The translations under genes were made by a program, and so were the position numbers. A model generated the notes under the pieces. It was not told the DNA's origin and made no database searches. It saw only the letters and a program-made list of their open reading frames with translations. This document shows positions 52,592 to 63,684 of a stretch of DNA of 64,000 bases, piece by piece. Each line of letters starts with the position of its first letter. The stretch's first letter is position 1. Origin of the DNA: Chlorogloeopsis fritschii PCC 6912 (GTDB lineage: Bacteria; Cyanobacteriota; Cyanobacteriia; Cyanobacteriales; Nostocaceae); assembly GCF_000317285.1 (NCBI RefSeq), contig NZ_AJLN01000143.1:20182-84181 (forward strand), written 5' to 3'.

Positions 52592-53995
52592 ATGAAAACC
52601 TCTCGTCTTTTTAACTTCGTTCTGATTTTTTTATTGAGCTTGGGAGTAGTCGTGGTGATCAAAGGTAATAATTTTCAAACTTACAATCTTGAAAATGCAA
52701 TTGCATCTGAAATTGAAGATGCTCCCCAAGCCCATGTCTATCTTGGTTTACCTCAAAATCAGGTCAGCGCTAAAACAGCCGATAAAATCAAGCCAGAGGT
52801 TGTAAAGTTGCCGAACTTAGTCAAAAAACCTGGTGAACCTTGGCGTCTTAAGGGTAAGCAATTAGAAGTTGTTAACTACGGCGTCTTAGTCGAAAAAGAC
52901 GAAAAGACTGGTGAATTGCGAGGTGTTCCAATGGGGAACGCTGAAGGAGATTCGTTTTTGTACGATCCGGGTAGTGGTGGCCCGACTTTTTGGAAAAATG
53001 AAAAAGTAGAAGGAAAAGAAAATGATCGCGCTTTAAGTGCTGCACGCTTCGGCGAGGTGAACGCCTATTATCATGCAGATCGGACATTAACTTACGCAAA
53101 TAGTTTGCTGGCAGAACTGGGCGAAAAACCACTTCCCTACTTGCGTGTAGTGGTGAACGATCATTCTTGTTCGCGACTACCAGGCTATCGACAAAATGAT
53201 TGTGACAGGCGTAGTGACGAGCCACGTTCTTTTGGTGGAGGGCATTACCGCCTACCAAGCGATCGCTTTGACGATGAAGGCTTTGAGCATCCAGTAGAAC
53301 AAATGAATCTCACGGGTGAAGTGCATTTAGGTTCTGGCAATGACTATATCAAAGATGCCAATGGCGATCGCGTAGTTGTTAATGGCTATCCTTACAACGA
53401 AAATCCCTCCCACAACGCGGCAATTATTATTCACGAGGTTGGACACCATATCGTCAGCCACACCGCAGATTTCCGCGAAAACCAAAACCGCAAACCCAAA
53501 GAAAACAGCAACCGTAAAATCCACATGGATGAGGGAACTTGCGATTATTGGACGGCGGTAATGCTCAACTCACCTGATATTTATGAATGGCATCGTGCTG
53601 GTGAGAAATTAACAGATAAAAGCAATCGCAATCTCGACGGCTCGCGTACAACAGCCAATTTTGTCCAAGATGGCGATCCTCATGAAAATGGTAATATTTG
53701 GAGTTCTGCATTGTGGGATTTGCGACAAGCTATGGGTGGCGATCGCAAAGCCGATTTACTGGTGATGAAAACAATGGCGTTGTTTGGTGAGATAGAAGCA
53801 GATAATCCAAAAGCAAAACGCAAAATTCTTAGAAATGAAAAAATCGGTCAAAAGGACGAATTCCGCGAAGGTTTGGCGATGTTACTCAAAGCAGACGAAT
53901 TACTTTACACAGGCGCAAACCGCACTTTAATTCTCAATACTTTTGCTAAACGCGGTATCGATTTAAAAACACCTGATAGTGCCTTTGGGGACTGA
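52592..53995 (+). CDS. Secreted HExxH metallopeptidase-like protein
   Basis: A 467-residue exported protein: residues 1-28 are a membrane or signal helix (NFVLIFLLSLGVVVVIKG). The active site is IIIHEVGHHIVSHTADF (about 274-290) with HEVGHH as the zinc motif, followed some 35 residues later by MDEGTCDYWTA, a likely third ligand. This is the gluzincin style of arrangement. The end RTLILNTFAKRGIDLKTP is polar. It follows the porin gene by nine bases and so is part of the same run; it may mature or degrade an exported product. Confidence 0.8.
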   Translation: MKTSRLFNFVLIFLLSLGVVVVIKGNNFQTYNLENAIASEIEDAPQAHVYLGLPQNQVSAKTADKIKPEVVKLPNLVKKPGEPWRLKGKQLEVVNYGVLVEKDEKTGELRGVPMGNAEGDSFLYDPGSGGPTFWKNEKVEGKENDRALSAARFGEVNAYYHADRTLTYANSLLAELGEKPLPYLRVVVNDHSCSRLPGYRQNDCDRRSDEPRSFGGGHYRLPSDRFDDEGFEHPVEQMNLTGEVHLGSGNDYIKDANGDRVVVNGYPYNENPSHNAAIIIHEVGHHIVSHTADFRENQNRKPKENSNRKIHMDEGTCDYWTAVMLNSPDIYEWHRAGEKLTDKSNRNLDGSRTTANFVQDGDPHENGNIWSSALWDLRQAMGGDRKADLLVMKTMALFGEIEADNPKAKRKILRNEKIGQKDEFREGLAMLLKADELLYTGANRTLILNTFAKRGIDLKTPDSAFGD

Positions 53996-54196
53996 AATTA
54001 TCTAGATGGTAATTAGTCTCTCTACCACTAAATGACTGTCTTCGATGGAATTAAAAAATCTGTACACGTTTACGGGAGTTGTAATTCTGTCTTAAATATG
54101 AGGATGTAAACACCTTAAGGAAGATGTAGGATACTCAGCAAATTTAGTATTTATTAACTCTGGAGGTAAAAACATCCTGCTGACAGAGAGGAAGTA

Positions 54197-55210
54197 ATGA
54201 ATTTGCAAACGATTTGGGGGTTGTTCCAAGAAACATTCAGTGAATGGCAGAAAGATAAAGCGTCGCGGTTAGCCGCAGCCTTATCTTATTACACTATTTT
54301 TTCCATCGCCCCATTATTAATTATTGTGATTGCGGTGGCTGGTGCAGCATTTGGAGAAGCAGCGGCAACTAACGCAATTTTTAATCAGCTTCAAGGTTTA
54401 ATTGGGGCTGAAGGTGCTAAAGTTATTCAAAATGCGATCGATAATGCCAATCGACCACGAGCAGGAACTATCGCCTCACTGATCAGTATCGTAGTTTTGC
54501 TATTTGGTGCTACTGGTCTATTTACCGAGTTACAAGATGCCCTAAATACGATTTGGGAAGTGCAGCCAAAACCAGGAAAGGCGATGAAAAATATGGTTCG
54601 CCAGCGCTTTTTATCGTTTGCAATGATTTTAGCAATTGGCTTTCTCCTGTTGGTTTCACTAGTGATTAGTGCTGTTTTGCAAGGCATAATTAATTACTTT
54701 AGCCACTTGCTGCCAGGTGTCGATTTTATCTGGCAATTTATTAACTTTTTCCTTGGTTTTGCTATCACCACAGTGCTATTCGGGCTAATTTTCAAAGTCT
54801 TGCCAGATGCCAAAATTACTTGGAAAGATGTTTTAATCGGAGCTGTAATTACCTCACTGTTGTTTTCCTTGGGCAGGTATGCACTGGGGCATTATCTGGG
54901 TAATGCTACTTTTGGCTCTACCTATGGAGCTGCTGGTTCAATAGTAGTAATTCTAGTGTGGGTTAATTATGCCGCCCAAATCTTGTTTTTTGGTGCAGAA
55001 TTTACCCAGGTTTACTCACGAAGGTATGGTTCTCGTATTGTTCCGGCTAATTATGCAGTTCCTATCAGTGAGAGCGATCGCAACCAACAAGGTTTGAAAC
55101 CGAACAATCAAAAATCCAGTACTAAAAAATCTGGTTCTAACTGGGCAAGCAATCTCTTTTCGCGCTTTCCCCATTCCAAACGCTTAAAAAGGATGAGAAA
55201 AAATCGGTAA
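54197..55210 (+). CDS. YihY/virulence factor BrkB family membrane protein
   Basis: A 337-residue polytopic protein with about six membrane helices. Family traits: EWQKDKASRLAAALSYYTIF (about 17-36, the conserved ALSYYTIFSI), GATGLFTELQDALNTIW (about 104-120), and GSTYGAAGSIVVILVWVNYA near residue 240. The tail is very basic (SKRLKRMRKNR). Function is unclear in all members. It stands apart from its neighbours with a 200-base leader and ends about 50 bases before purB. Confidence 0.88.
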   Translation: MNLQTIWGLFQETFSEWQKDKASRLAAALSYYTIFSIAPLLIIVIAVAGAAFGEAAATNAIFNQLQGLIGAEGAKVIQNAIDNANRPRAGTIASLISIVVLLFGATGLFTELQDALNTIWEVQPKPGKAMKNMVRQRFLSFAMILAIGFLLLVSLVISAVLQGIINYFSHLLPGVDFIWQFINFFLGFAITTVLFGLIFKVLPDAKITWKDVLIGAVITSLLFSLGRYALGHYLGNATFGSTYGAAGSIVVILVWVNYAAQILFFGAEFTQVYSRRYGSRIVPANYAVPISESDRNQQGLKPNNQKSSTKKSGSNWASNLFSRFPHSKRLKRMRKNR

Positions 55211-55260
55211 CTTCACAACCACAAAATGTACAATATGACGGTTGTACTCTGTGGCGGACT

Positions 55261-56556
55261 GTGATTGAGCGTTATACCCTGCCCGAAATGGGCAATCTCT
55301 GGACGGAAGCATATAAATTCAAAACCTGGTTGCAAGTAGAAATCGCTGTTTGTGAGGCGCAGGCGGAATTAGGTTACATTCCAGCCGAGGCAGTTGAGGA
55401 AATCAAGGCAAAGGCGAATTTCGATCCGCAAAGGGTATTGGAAATTGAAGCTGAAGTCCGCCACGATGTTATTGCCTTTTTGACAAACGTTAACGAATAT
55501 GTAGGTGAGGCTGGGCGTTACATTCATCTGGGTTTAACCAGCTCAGATGTCTTAGATACAGCTTTGGCACTACAACTAGTTGCCAGTCTAGATATATTAT
55601 TGCAACGCCTGCAAGATTTGATTGATGCAATCCGTCAAAAGGCGAAAGAACATCGCTACACGGTAATGATTGGACGTTCTCACGGCATCCATGCCGAGCC
55701 AATTACCTTTGGCTTTAAATTAGCTGGGTGGTTAGCAGAAGTGTTGCGTCACCAAGAACGCTTGCAAATTCTACGCAAAACCATTGCTGTTGGTAAGATT
55801 TCTGGTGCAGTCGGAACATATGCCAATATTGAGCCGCGTGTGGAAGCGATCGCCTGCGAAAAACTTGGACTCAAACCCGATACGGCATCAACCCAAGTAA
55901 TTTCCCGCGATCTCCATGCCGATTTTGTCCAACAGTTAGCTTTGGTTGCTGCTTCCATAGAACGTTTTGCTGTCGAAATCCGCAACCTCCAAAAAACTGA
56001 TGTTTTGGAAGTTGAAGAATTTTTCGCTAAAGGACAAAAAGGTTCTTCAGCCATGCCGCACAAGCGCAATCCCATCCGTTCAGAACGCTTAACGGGCATG
56101 GCAAGAATTATTAGAAGTCATGCGATCGCTGCTTTGGAAAATGTCGCTCTCTGGCACGAACGGGATATTTCCCACAGCTCCGTCGAAAGGGTAGTTTTGC
56201 CGGATGCTTGTATTTTGATGCATTTTATGCTGCATGAAATAACCGAATTGGTGAAAAATCTGCTGGTTTATCCTGAGAACATGACACGAAACATGAATGT
56301 TTACGGCGGTGTCGTGTTCAGCCAAAGAGTACTCCTGACTTTGGTGGAAAAAGGAATGACGCGTGAGGAAGCATATAAAATTGTGCAAGAAAATGCTCAC
56401 CAAGCTTGGAACAAGCCAGATGGAAATTTCCATGACTTAATTAGCAAAGACTCGCGTGTCATTGCAAAATTGTCACCAGCAGAAATTGAAGCGTGTTTTG
56501 ATCCACAGCACCATCTACAGCATTTAGAACAGGTTTACCAAAGGTTGGGGATTTAG
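55261..56556 (+). CDS. purB: Adenylosuccinate lyase PurB
   Basis: Splits adenylosuccinate and SAICAR in purine synthesis. The 431 residues contain the fumarase-superfamily signature GSSAMPHKRNP (about 260-270), TSSDVLDTALALQ and the catalytic His segment RSHGIHAEPITFG. The translation starts at GTG 55261 (MIERYTLPEMGNLWTEAYKF), which is the usual beginning. Length is typical. The preceding membrane-protein gene is unrelated in function. Confidence 0.96.
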   Translation: MIERYTLPEMGNLWTEAYKFKTWLQVEIAVCEAQAELGYIPAEAVEEIKAKANFDPQRVLEIEAEVRHDVIAFLTNVNEYVGEAGRYIHLGLTSSDVLDTALALQLVASLDILLQRLQDLIDAIRQKAKEHRYTVMIGRSHGIHAEPITFGFKLAGWLAEVLRHQERLQILRKTIAVGKISGAVGTYANIEPRVEAIACEKLGLKPDTASTQVISRDLHADFVQQLALVAASIERFAVEIRNLQKTDVLEVEEFFAKGQKGSSAMPHKRNPIRSERLTGMARIIRSHAIAALENVALWHERDISHSSVERVVLPDACILMHFMLHEITELVKNLLVYPENMTRNMNVYGGVVFSQRVLLTLVEKGMTREEAYKIVQENAHQAWNKPDGNFHDLISKDSRVIAKLSPAEIEACFDPQHHLQHLEQVYQRLGI

Positions 56557-56622
56557 GAAGTTACCAAATTGTTACGCGGGAGTCTGGTTTCAAAATTCTG
56601 GAATAGCCAATCCAAAATCCAT

Positions 56623-56713
56623 AGGACTTATGCAAAATCCCTCTAAAATCCTCTTTCCTCGGTGTTCTCAGCGTACTCTGTGGTTTACGATTCCATAACT
56701 CGTGCGTAAGTCC
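56623..56713. mobile_element. ~90-bp MITE-like repeat, copy 2
   Basis: Begins AGGACTTATGCAAAATCCC and ends CTCGTGCGTAAGTCC. Its reverse complement is near-identical in length and pattern to 32631-32720. The imperfect terminal inverted repeat is GGACTTATGCA / TGCGTAAGTCC. No frame runs through it. Confidence 0.7.
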
Positions 56714-56916
56714 CGATCCAAAATTAGTAAAGTGGGGGAAGAACCAAAAATTTTCTTCCCCATCTTCGTCTTAGAATAACGAGCATTACTTAACCTTAAA
56801 AATACTGATGATTAATGTAAAACTTTATCTAAAATTCAATTTGTTGATAAAAATTTAGCACAAGAGGGTAAGTTTACATCACAAACCCTTAGTTATAAAT
56901 TAGCGCTCTAGGTGAA
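56714..56916. other. Rest of the purB-DUF4126 gap
   Basis: AT-rich sequence with no open frame or repeat noticed. Together with the repeat element it makes a gene-free stretch of about 360 bases from 56557. Confidence 0.45.
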
Positions 56917-57480
56917 ATGATTGAACTCCTAGCTGCACTTTCTGCTTCAGCCGCCGCCGGAATCAGAATAGCTTTACCCTTACTCTTTATTGGACTGTTA
57001 CAGGGCGGCAATCTCTGGTCACAAGTGCCAATTTTATCTCAAATTTCCTCACCCGTCTTACTGGCGATTCTGACTAGTTGGTCATGTTTTGAGCTATTTG
57101 CTTCTAAAAAATTGATTGGTCAAAGATTCCTACAAATAATACAGCTTTTATTATCCCCGCTTGTAGGAGCAATTATGGGATTAGCCGTAGCTTCAGCAAC
57201 AGCAACTCCCAGTTGGCTCATTGCCTTGATTGGGGGTATGCTCGCCTTAGTACTCCAACTAGTTCAGATTGGCTGGTTCTTTCGCTTGCGCGGCTTACCT
57301 CTGTGGGCAACTTTTATTCAAGATACACTGTGCATTGCATTAGTATTCTTTGCCTTTGATGCTCCTCGGCAAGGAGGATTAATAGCTTTAATTATGCTGT
57401 GGTTTGCAGTCGGTAGTGGTAAATACTGGTATCGTCGCTATAGGCGGTATACTCGCCAGAAGTACTATCAACCCGATTAG
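56917..57480 (+). CDS. DUF4126 membrane protein
   Basis: A 187-residue protein with six membrane helices. Conserved traits of DUF4126 are the start [20 protein letters not shown] (about 2-21), [20 protein letters not shown], and a Gly-rich segment with [16 protein letters not shown]. Function is unknown. It ends in a basic cytoplasmic tail ([15 protein letters not shown]), and its stop overlaps by four bases the end of the convergent giant WD40 gene. Confidence 0.83.
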   Translation: MIELLAALSASAAAGIRIALPLLFIGLLQGGNLWSQVPILSQISSPVLLAILTSWSCFELFASKKLIGQRFLQIIQLLLSPLVGAIMGLAVASATATPSWLIALIGGMLALVLQLVQIGWFFRLRGLPLWATFIQDTLCIALVFFAFDAPRQGGLIALIMLWFAVGSGKYWYRRYRRYTRQKYYQPD

Positions 57481-60400
57481 TCAGCGATCGCTCCCAATGC
57501 TAAGAGTGTATCTCGCTGGGCAGGCGTCAAACCAGTGGCACCTGTAATATTCATACCTTCATAAGGTCTGAGACTTTTGAGAATTTTTAGACACTTACCT
57601 TCTATTACATCCCAAAGCCGGATGGTTTGATCTTCACTGCTACTGGCAAGAAGGCGAGAATCGATAAAAGCTACTGCATAAATCCATCGCCTATGACCTT
57701 GAAGCACTTTCAAACACTCTCCAGTTTCCACATTCCAAATTCTAATCGTTTTGTCAGTACTAGCACTAGCAAGAAAATTACCATCAGAACTGTAAGCCAC
57801 AGAAACGACAGCGCCAGAATGCCCGTGTAGGGTTGAAAGACACTTTACAGTCTCAACATCCCAGATTTTGATTGTTTTATCTTCACTACCACTTGCCAAG
57901 GTTTGTCCATCCGGACTAAACACAGCCGACCAAATTGCTGTAGTATGTCCAGTAAATATTTTGATGCACTGTCCTGTCTGCACATCCCAACCCCGAATTA
58001 AGAAATCTGCACCAGTACTAATCAAAAGCTTGCCATCGCGACTATAAATAGTTGAGACAGCAGCAGTATCATGTTGAAAAACTCGCAGACATTCTCCAGT
58101 CTGCACATCCCATATTCGTACTTGTTTATCACTACCACCACTAGTTAAGTACCCATCGGGACTAAAGGCAACTGAAAGCACCCAGCTTGTGTGTCCTCGC
58201 AAAATTTTTAGACATTCTCCAGTTTGAATATCCCAAATTCTCACCGTTTCATCAGAACTGCCGCTTGCCAAAGTTCTACCATCAGGGCTGAAAGCCACAA
58301 AGCGTACCCAGTTTGTATGTCCTTCTAAAGTTTTGATACACTTGCCAGTATTAATATCCCAAAGTTTAACTTTTTGGTCTTCGCTACCACTAGCTAAAAT
58401 CGGAGAGTCACAAAGATGATTGTAGGGAGAGACGGCTAATGCCCAGATCCCGCTACCATATCCACTCAAGGTGCGGAAACACTTGCCTGTGCTAATATCC
58501 CAAAGTTTAATAGTTTGGTTATCATCACTGGCAATCAAATTTTTTCCATTCGGACTAAAAGCGAGCGATCGCAAAGTGTTGGTGTGTCCTTGTAAAGTTT
58601 TTAGACATTCTCCAGTGTGAATGTTCCACAGTCGAATCGTTGCATCACTACTACCACTGGCGATCGTATTACCATCTTGACTACAGACAACACACCAGAC
58701 ATGATTTTTATGACCTTGAAGTATGTGCAGACATTGACTCGTTGATACATCCCAAATCCTAACAGTACCATCTGCACTACCGCTCACCAGCAATTTACCA
58801 TCTATGCTAAATGCTACAGACCAAACATCACGGCTGTGACCGTGCAAAGTTATCAAACATTCGCCAGTATTGACATTCCAGAGTTTAATTGTCTGGTCAA
58901 TGCTCCCACTGGCTATAGTTTGACCATCTGGACTACAAGCAATAGAACAAATCCAATCGATATGTCCTTGCAGTGTTTTCAGACATTCTCCACTTTTTAT
59001 ATCCCACAGTTTGATAGTCCGGTCAATACTACCACTAGCAAGAATGGGATGATTATTACTTGAATTTGGCTGTTCAACCAAAGCAGCAGTCCAAACAAAG
59101 CTATTATGCCCGCTAAATACTTGCAAACATTCACCTGCAAGATTCCAATACTTGACAGTTTGATCATCGCTAGCACTAAATAATGTTTGACCATCAGCAC
59201 TAAAGACAATTGCACGTACCCAACCTGCGTGCCCCTCCCAAGTCAAGCGTTGCTCTCCATCTGTGATTTGCCACAAAGAAATTTTGCCGTCAGTATCGCC
59301 AGTCGCCACCAGACTACCATCTGGGCTTACTGCTACGGTAAAGATGTAACTTAAATTGGCAGTAAACGTAGATTTTGCCAAATCCGCATGGGCAAAGTTA
59401 GTTTGGTGTAAGTTAATTCCTTTGCAATCAGCTTGCCAAATCGTTACCTCAGAAAAATCATGGTTACTTAAATTTATGTTTAGCTGACGAAGTAAATTAA
59501 TAATATTTCCACCTACATATCCTGTTTCACTTGGTTTCTTGCCACGCAGTGATGCCAAAATTGCCATTAACTGAGATTCAATCCGGTTGGTACTTCCGAA
59601 AATAGACAGTAATTTTTGAATAACAGGGTTAAGAATCAGGTAGATTTGAATTTCTTTGATGTAATCTTTGGCTGTGGCTTTGATGAGTGCATGAGTTTTG
59701 AAGAGAGAAACACCCTGATTTTCAATTTCAATGCATACTCGCTGAATCAAGCAACTAGTCATGTACTCCATTAAGACAGGTTGTAGCGTAAACAAACCGC
59801 TGCCTTTTTCAATGAGCGATCGCCTCTCTAAAGCCTCTAGTGCTGCCATTAACTCAGCAGTGGAAGTAGAAGATAGTAAATCAGCCTGTAATTCTGTAAA
59901 ACTCACTGGTTCGCGATTAATTGCTAACCAGTACATAACTTCTTGTTCTAAAGCTGACAAGCGCCGAAACTGCTGTTCGAGTAAATCCTGAATATCACCA
60001 AAGATAATTGTGCCTTGAGTAAGAAAACGGGAGATATCGCCATCAAATAAATCCCGAATAGTTGTTGCTACAATTTTCAGTGCCAATGGGTTACCAGCAT
60101 AAGATTGGATTAATTTCTGCCAGTCATGATTTGAGCCATTAAAATTCCCTTTACAACTAAAGATAGCTTGTCCATCTGCAATTGATAAACCAGATAATTG
60201 TAAAGAACGAACAGGTAAATTTTCCCCTTCAAAAATGGCAATTTCTTTTGGCTTTTCTCGACTTGTTAGCACTAGGCAGCTTTGATGACGAAACTCACCA
60301 ATGCGCTGAAAAAATTCTCCATAGCCTTCATATCCGGCTCGATATTTACCCGTTTTTCCTAGCTCATTACTTGTTAAAATTGTCTCTGCATTATCAAGAA

Positions 60401-61052
60401 TGAGCAAGCAGCGATATTTTTGAAGATAGTTTAGCAGTCGAGAAAATTTTTCATCTAAAGATTCAGGTAATTCGCTTTCCTTTTGGTGAGAAAGAAATTG
60501 AATAATGTTAGTTAAAAGTGAATCAAGAGTTGGAGCATTCTGTAGAGAACGCCAAATAGTATACTCAAATTCTGTCTGAATTTTCTCACCTATTTTTACA
60601 GACAAAGAAGTCTTGCCAATTCCACCAATACCCAATAGCGCCACTAATCGGCAACGGTCTTGAATTATCCACTTTTCTAGAAGTTCTAGTTCTTGTGATC
60701 GTCCGTAAAATAAATAAACATCAACTGCTTTATCCCAGTCTTGATGTGTATTTGAGTCTAAATTTGGGTAGATTTTTTCTTTTACTTGATTATTAAAATG
60801 ATGCAAACTCCATCTTCTCAAAACAGTACGAAAGTTATTTTTCGTAACTTTTACACCCATAATTTCTGAGATATTTTTCCAAAGTTGGAAGCCTACAAGT
60901 TTGACATAGTCAGCATCGTAACCTAAATTTTGAGCTATTTCAGGATAACTTTTTTGTTCCCAACACTGTCTAAATATGACTTCCTGTAAGTCATTTAATG
61001 CTGCGTTTTTTAGAAGACTTTCAATAATTTCTAAAGCCTCTTCAACATTCAT
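57477..61052 (-). CDS. NB-ARC ATPase with fourteen WD40 repeats
   Basis: A 1191-residue STAND-type protein. Residues 1-90 are a helical sigma-like or effector-associated domain ([40 protein letters not shown]). The NB-ARC ATPase (about 115-440) has [20 protein letters not shown] (Walker A) and [12 protein letters not shown] (Walker B). A short pentapeptide-like stretch ([16 protein letters not shown]) precedes fourteen WD40 repeats (about 575-1165), enough for two seven-bladed propellers. This is the shape of bacterial relatives of Apaf-1: a sensor that oligomerises on ligand binding. Neighbouring genes give no hint of an effector. Confidence 0.92.
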   Translation of the reverse strand: MNVEEALEIIESLLKNAALNDLQEVIFRQCWEQKSYPEIAQNLGYDADYVKLVGFQLWKNISEIMGVKVTKNNFRTVLRRWSLHHFNNQVKEKIYPNLDSNTHQDWDKAVDVYLFYGRSQELELLEKWIIQDRCRLVALLGIGGIGKTSLSVKIGEKIQTEFEYTIWRSLQNAPTLDSLLTNIIQFLSHQKESELPESLDEKFSRLLNYLQKYRCLLILDNAETILTSNELGKTGKYRAGYEGYGEFFQRIGEFRHQSCLVLTSREKPKEIAIFEGENLPVRSLQLSGLSIADGQAIFSCKGNFNGSNHDWQKLIQSYAGNPLALKIVATTIRDLFDGDISRFLTQGTIIFGDIQDLLEQQFRRLSALEQEVMYWLAINREPVSFTELQADLLSSTSTAELMAALEALERRSLIEKGSGLFTLQPVLMEYMTSCLIQRVCIEIENQGVSLFKTHALIKATAKDYIKEIQIYLILNPVIQKLLSIFGSTNRIESQLMAILASLRGKKPSETGYVGGNIINLLRQLNINLSNHDFSEVTIWQADCKGINLHQTNFAHADLAKSTFTANLSYIFTVAVSPDGSLVATGDTDGKISLWQITDGEQRLTWEGHAGWVRAIVFSADGQTLFSASDDQTVKYWNLAGECLQVFSGHNSFVWTAALVEQPNSSNNHPILASGSIDRTIKLWDIKSGECLKTLQGHIDWICSIACSPDGQTIASGSIDQTIKLWNVNTGECLITLHGHSRDVWSVAFSIDGKLLVSGSADGTVRIWDVSTSQCLHILQGHKNHVWCVVCSQDGNTIASGSSDATIRLWNIHTGECLKTLQGHTNTLRSLAFSPNGKNLIASDDNQTIKLWDISTGKCFRTLSGYGSGIWALAVSPYNHLCDSPILASGSEDQKVKLWDINTGKCIKTLEGHTNWVRFVAFSPDGRTLASGSSDETVRIWDIQTGECLKILRGHTSWVLSVAFSPDGYLTSGGSDKQVRIWDVQTGECLRVFQHDTAAVSTIYSRDGKLLISTGADFLIRGWDVQTGQCIKIFTGHTTAIWSAVFSPDGQTLASGSEDKTIKIWDVETVKCLSTLHGHSGAVVSVAYSSDGNFLASASTDKTIRIWNVETGECLKVLQGHRRWIYAVAFIDSRLLASSSEDQTIRLWDVIEGKCLKILKSLRPYEGMNITGATGLTPAQRDTLLALGAIAD

Positions 61053-61354
61053 GATTCGCAGGATTTTTTAAGTGTTTTAGTAAAAATGTAGTTTTTGTAG
61101 AGACGCGATTAATTGCACTCTACACCAACAATTATTGTCAAAAAGGAATACCCTTTCCAGATGTAAAGAGTATTATCCCTATTATTTTTTATAACTGATT
61201 GCTGGTTTTAATAACTAACACTAACTAAATTCTATAACTTTTAATAACTTTTAGTAACTGCAAAGCCTGGGCAAGTTTTTTAGGATGCAATCAGTTGTTG
61301 TGACTCAGAGAACAACAACTAAATCGTCAATTATCACTGTCATTATTTGAAAAT
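61053..61354. other. psbA upstream region
   Basis: About 300 bases between the divergent WD40 gene and psbA, AT-rich, with repeated TAACTTTTAATAACTTTTAGTAACT near 61230-61258. It must hold the psbA promoter and leader; no box is assigned with confidence. Confidence 0.5.
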
Positions 61355-62413
61355 ATGACCACAACCTTACAAAGACGTACAAGTGCCAATGTCTGGGAAC
61401 GCTTCTGTGAGTGGATTACCAGCACAGAAAATCGCCTATATATTGGTTGGTTTGGCGTGTTAATGATTCCTACCCTACTTACCGCCACCACCTGCTTTAT
61501 CATCGCCTTTATCGCTGCTCCCCCCGTGGACATCGATGGAATCCGCGAGCCTGTGGCAGGTTCCTTGCTCTATGGCAACAATATCATCTCTGGTGCGGTT
61601 GTACCTTCTTCTAATGCGATCGGTTTGCACTTCTACCCAATTTGGGAAGCTGCATCCTTAGATGAGTGGCTCTACAACGGTGGGCCATACCAGCTAATTA
61701 TCTTCCATTTCCTAATCGGTTGTTTCTGCTATCTCGGTCGTCAGTGGGAACTGAGCTATCGTTTGGGGATGCGTCCTTGGATCTGTGTAGCGTACAGCGC
61801 CCCCTTAGCTTCTGCTACTGCAGTATTTCTTATTTACCCCCTTGGACAAGGTTCTTTCAGTGATGGTATGCCCTTGGGTATTTCGGGAACCTTCAACTTT
61901 ATGTTAGTGTTCCAAGCCGAACACAATATTTTGATGCACCCCTTCCACCAATTAGGAGTTGTAGGTGTATTTGGAGGTGCTTTAATTTCTGCGATGCACG
62001 GCTCTTTGGTAACCTCTACCCTAGTGCGTGAAACCAGTGAAACCGAATCAGCCAACTACGGCTATAAATTTGGTCAAGAAGAAGAAACCTACAATATTGT
62101 TGCTGCTCACGGCTACTTGGGAAGACTTTTTTGGCAATACGTTAGCTTCAGAAACTCTCGTTCATTGCACTTTGTTTTAGCCGCTTTACCTGTAATTGGT
62201 ATCTGGTTTACCGCCTTGGGTATCAGCACAATGGCATTTAACCTCAACGGTTTTAACTTTAACCAATCCGTAATTGATTCTCAAGGACGTGTAATTAACA
62301 CCTGGGCAGATATCATCAACCGTGCCAACCTGGGAATGGAAGTGATGCACGAGCGTAACGCTCATAATTTTCCTCTAGACTTGGCTGCTAAGGCTCCTGC
62401 AATCAACGCTTAG
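61355..62413 (+). CDS. psbA: Photosystem II D1 protein, divergent form
   Basis: The D1 reaction-centre protein with five membrane helices. Metal and cofactor residues are kept by position: D170 (SFSDGMPL), E189-H190 (FQAEHNIL), H198, H215 (AMHGSL), S264 (VSFRNSRS), H272, H332-E333 (MHERNAHNF), H337, D342 and A344. Q130 is the low-light type. Differences from standard D1 are many ([35 protein letters not shown] with Q at 199; [10 protein letters not shown]). The extension after A344 is only eight residues (AKAPAINA) instead of the usual sixteen of cyanobacteria. It is likely a conditionally used copy. Confidence 0.93.
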   Translation: MTTTLQRRTSANVWERFCEWITSTENRLYIGWFGVLMIPTLLTATTCFIIAFIAAPPVDIDGIREPVAGSLLYGNNIISGAVVPSSNAIGLHFYPIWEAASLDEWLYNGGPYQLIIFHFLIGCFCYLGRQWELSYRLGMRPWICVAYSAPLASATAVFLIYPLGQGSFSDGMPLGISGTFNFMLVFQAEHNILMHPFHQLGVVGVFGGALISAMHGSLVTSTLVRETSETESANYGYKFGQEEETYNIVAAHGYLGRLFWQYVSFRNSRSLHFVLAALPVIGIWFTALGISTMAFNLNGFNFNQSVIDSQGRVINTWADIINRANLGMEVMHERNAHNFPLDLAAKAPAINA

Positions 62414-62472
62414 GTTTGTTTCAGATTTCGGTTGTTGTTCTATGAGTGCTTAATGAAATACAACCAATAATG

Positions 62473-62500
62473 GCGCTCCCAAAGGAGCGCTTTTTCTTTT
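62473..62500 (+). terminator. Rho-independent terminator of psbA
   Basis: GCGCTCC, loop CAAA, GGAGCGC, then TTTTTCTTTT. A 7-bp GC-rich stem and T-tract about 60 bases after the psbA stop. Confidence 0.9.
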
Positions 62501-62520
62501 ATTTAGTCTTTTACACCTGA

Positions 62521-63684
62521 CTACAAAATCCCAAGCATATGCAATAAACCATGTCCAGTAATTAATTCAATCATTAAGCCAATAAAACCAAGCATAGCAA
62601 TACGACCATTCCAAACTTCTGCACTCGTAGTAATACCCCATTCCCAACGCTCTGGCGGATAGATTTTGACCTTTTTTTTCATTTGGTAGACTTGCGAAAG
62701 CTTAATACTAGGGGCTTTAAGGGCATCAACTACCAAGTCTGCTAGCGCTTTAATAAATACTGGATGGGTGTTGAGAGCTGGTACGCGACGGAAGTTATGA
62801 ATTCCTGCTTCCTCTGCAATTTCTCGATACTCAAGGTCAATTTCTTCGAGTGTCTCGATATGTTCGGACACGAAACTTATAGGCACGACAACTAAGTCTT
62901 TTACGCCTTTTTCTGCTAGCTCTGGGATGGCATCTTCAGTATAGGGTTGCAGCCATTCTACAGGGCCAACACGACTTTGGTAAGCCAATGTATGAGCATT
63001 GGGTCGATTGAGTGTCTGCATAATTAAATAGGTGCATTCCTCAATTTCTTGCTGATAGGGATCGCCTGCTTCTTCAACATAACTTTTGGGAACTCCATGA
63101 GCGCTGAAAAATACATGAGCCTCATCTGGATTGGGCACTTGATCGAGTTCCTGAGCTATCAGTGCCGCCATTGCCTGGAGATATCCTGGTTGTTTGTACC
63201 AAGAGGGAATAACGGTGTATTCAATTCGCTGGAGCCTTGGATCTTCTTGCCAAATTTTCTCTAAAAGTCGAAAGCTCGAACCGCTTGTGCTGATAGAAAA
63301 CTGGGGATACAGTGGTAAGATGACCAATTTTTCGATCCCGTCTTGGTTAAGGCGAGCGATCGCTTCTTCCGTATAGGGATGCCAGTAACGCATACCAATG
63401 TATATATTAGCTTCCTGTCCCAAAGCGTGCAGTTGTTCTTTTAGAGCTGCACCCTGCGCTTCGGTAATGCGTCGCAACGGGGAACCACCCCCAATTTTGC
63501 GGTAGTTTTCTTGAGATTTTTTGGTACGGCGTGAGGCAATAAACCAAGCTAGGGGTTTTTGCAACCAGGGAAAAGGTAGGCGAATGATTTCTGGATCAGA
63601 AAACAAGTTATATAAAAACGGTCCTACATCCTCTAATTTCTCCGGACCACCGAGATTGAGTAGTAATACGCCTACACGACCCAT
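62521..63684 (-). CDS. hemH: Ferrochelatase with C-terminal chlorophyll-binding (CAB-like) helix
   Basis: Puts ferrous iron into protoporphyrin IX to make heme. Of 387 residues, 1-320 are the enzyme: [20 protein letters not shown] at the start, [13 protein letters not shown], and the catalytic His in [20 protein letters not shown]. The last 40 residues hold [20 protein letters not shown], a light-harvesting-like helix with ExxNGRxAMxGF typical of cyanobacterial HemH. The tail probably tethers the enzyme to thylakoids and regulates tetrapyrrole supply. It is convergent with psbA. Confidence 0.96.
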   Translation of the reverse strand: MGRVGVLLLNLGGPEKLEDVGPFLYNLFSDPEIIRLPFPWLQKPLAWFIASRRTKKSQENYRKIGGGSPLRRITEAQGAALKEQLHALGQEANIYIGMRYWHPYTEEAIARLNQDGIEKLVILPLYPQFSISTSGSSFRLLEKIWQEDPRLQRIEYTVIPSWYKQPGYLQAMAALIAQELDQVPNPDEAHVFFSAHGVPKSYVEEAGDPYQQEIEECTYLIMQTLNRPNAHTLAYQSRVGPVEWLQPYTEDAIPELAEKGVKDLVVVPISFVSEHIETLEEIDLEYREIAEEAGIHNFRRVPALNTHPVFIKALADLVVDALKAPSIKLSQVYQMKKKVKIYPPERWEWGITTSAEVWNGRIAMLGFIGLMIELITGHGLLHMLGIL

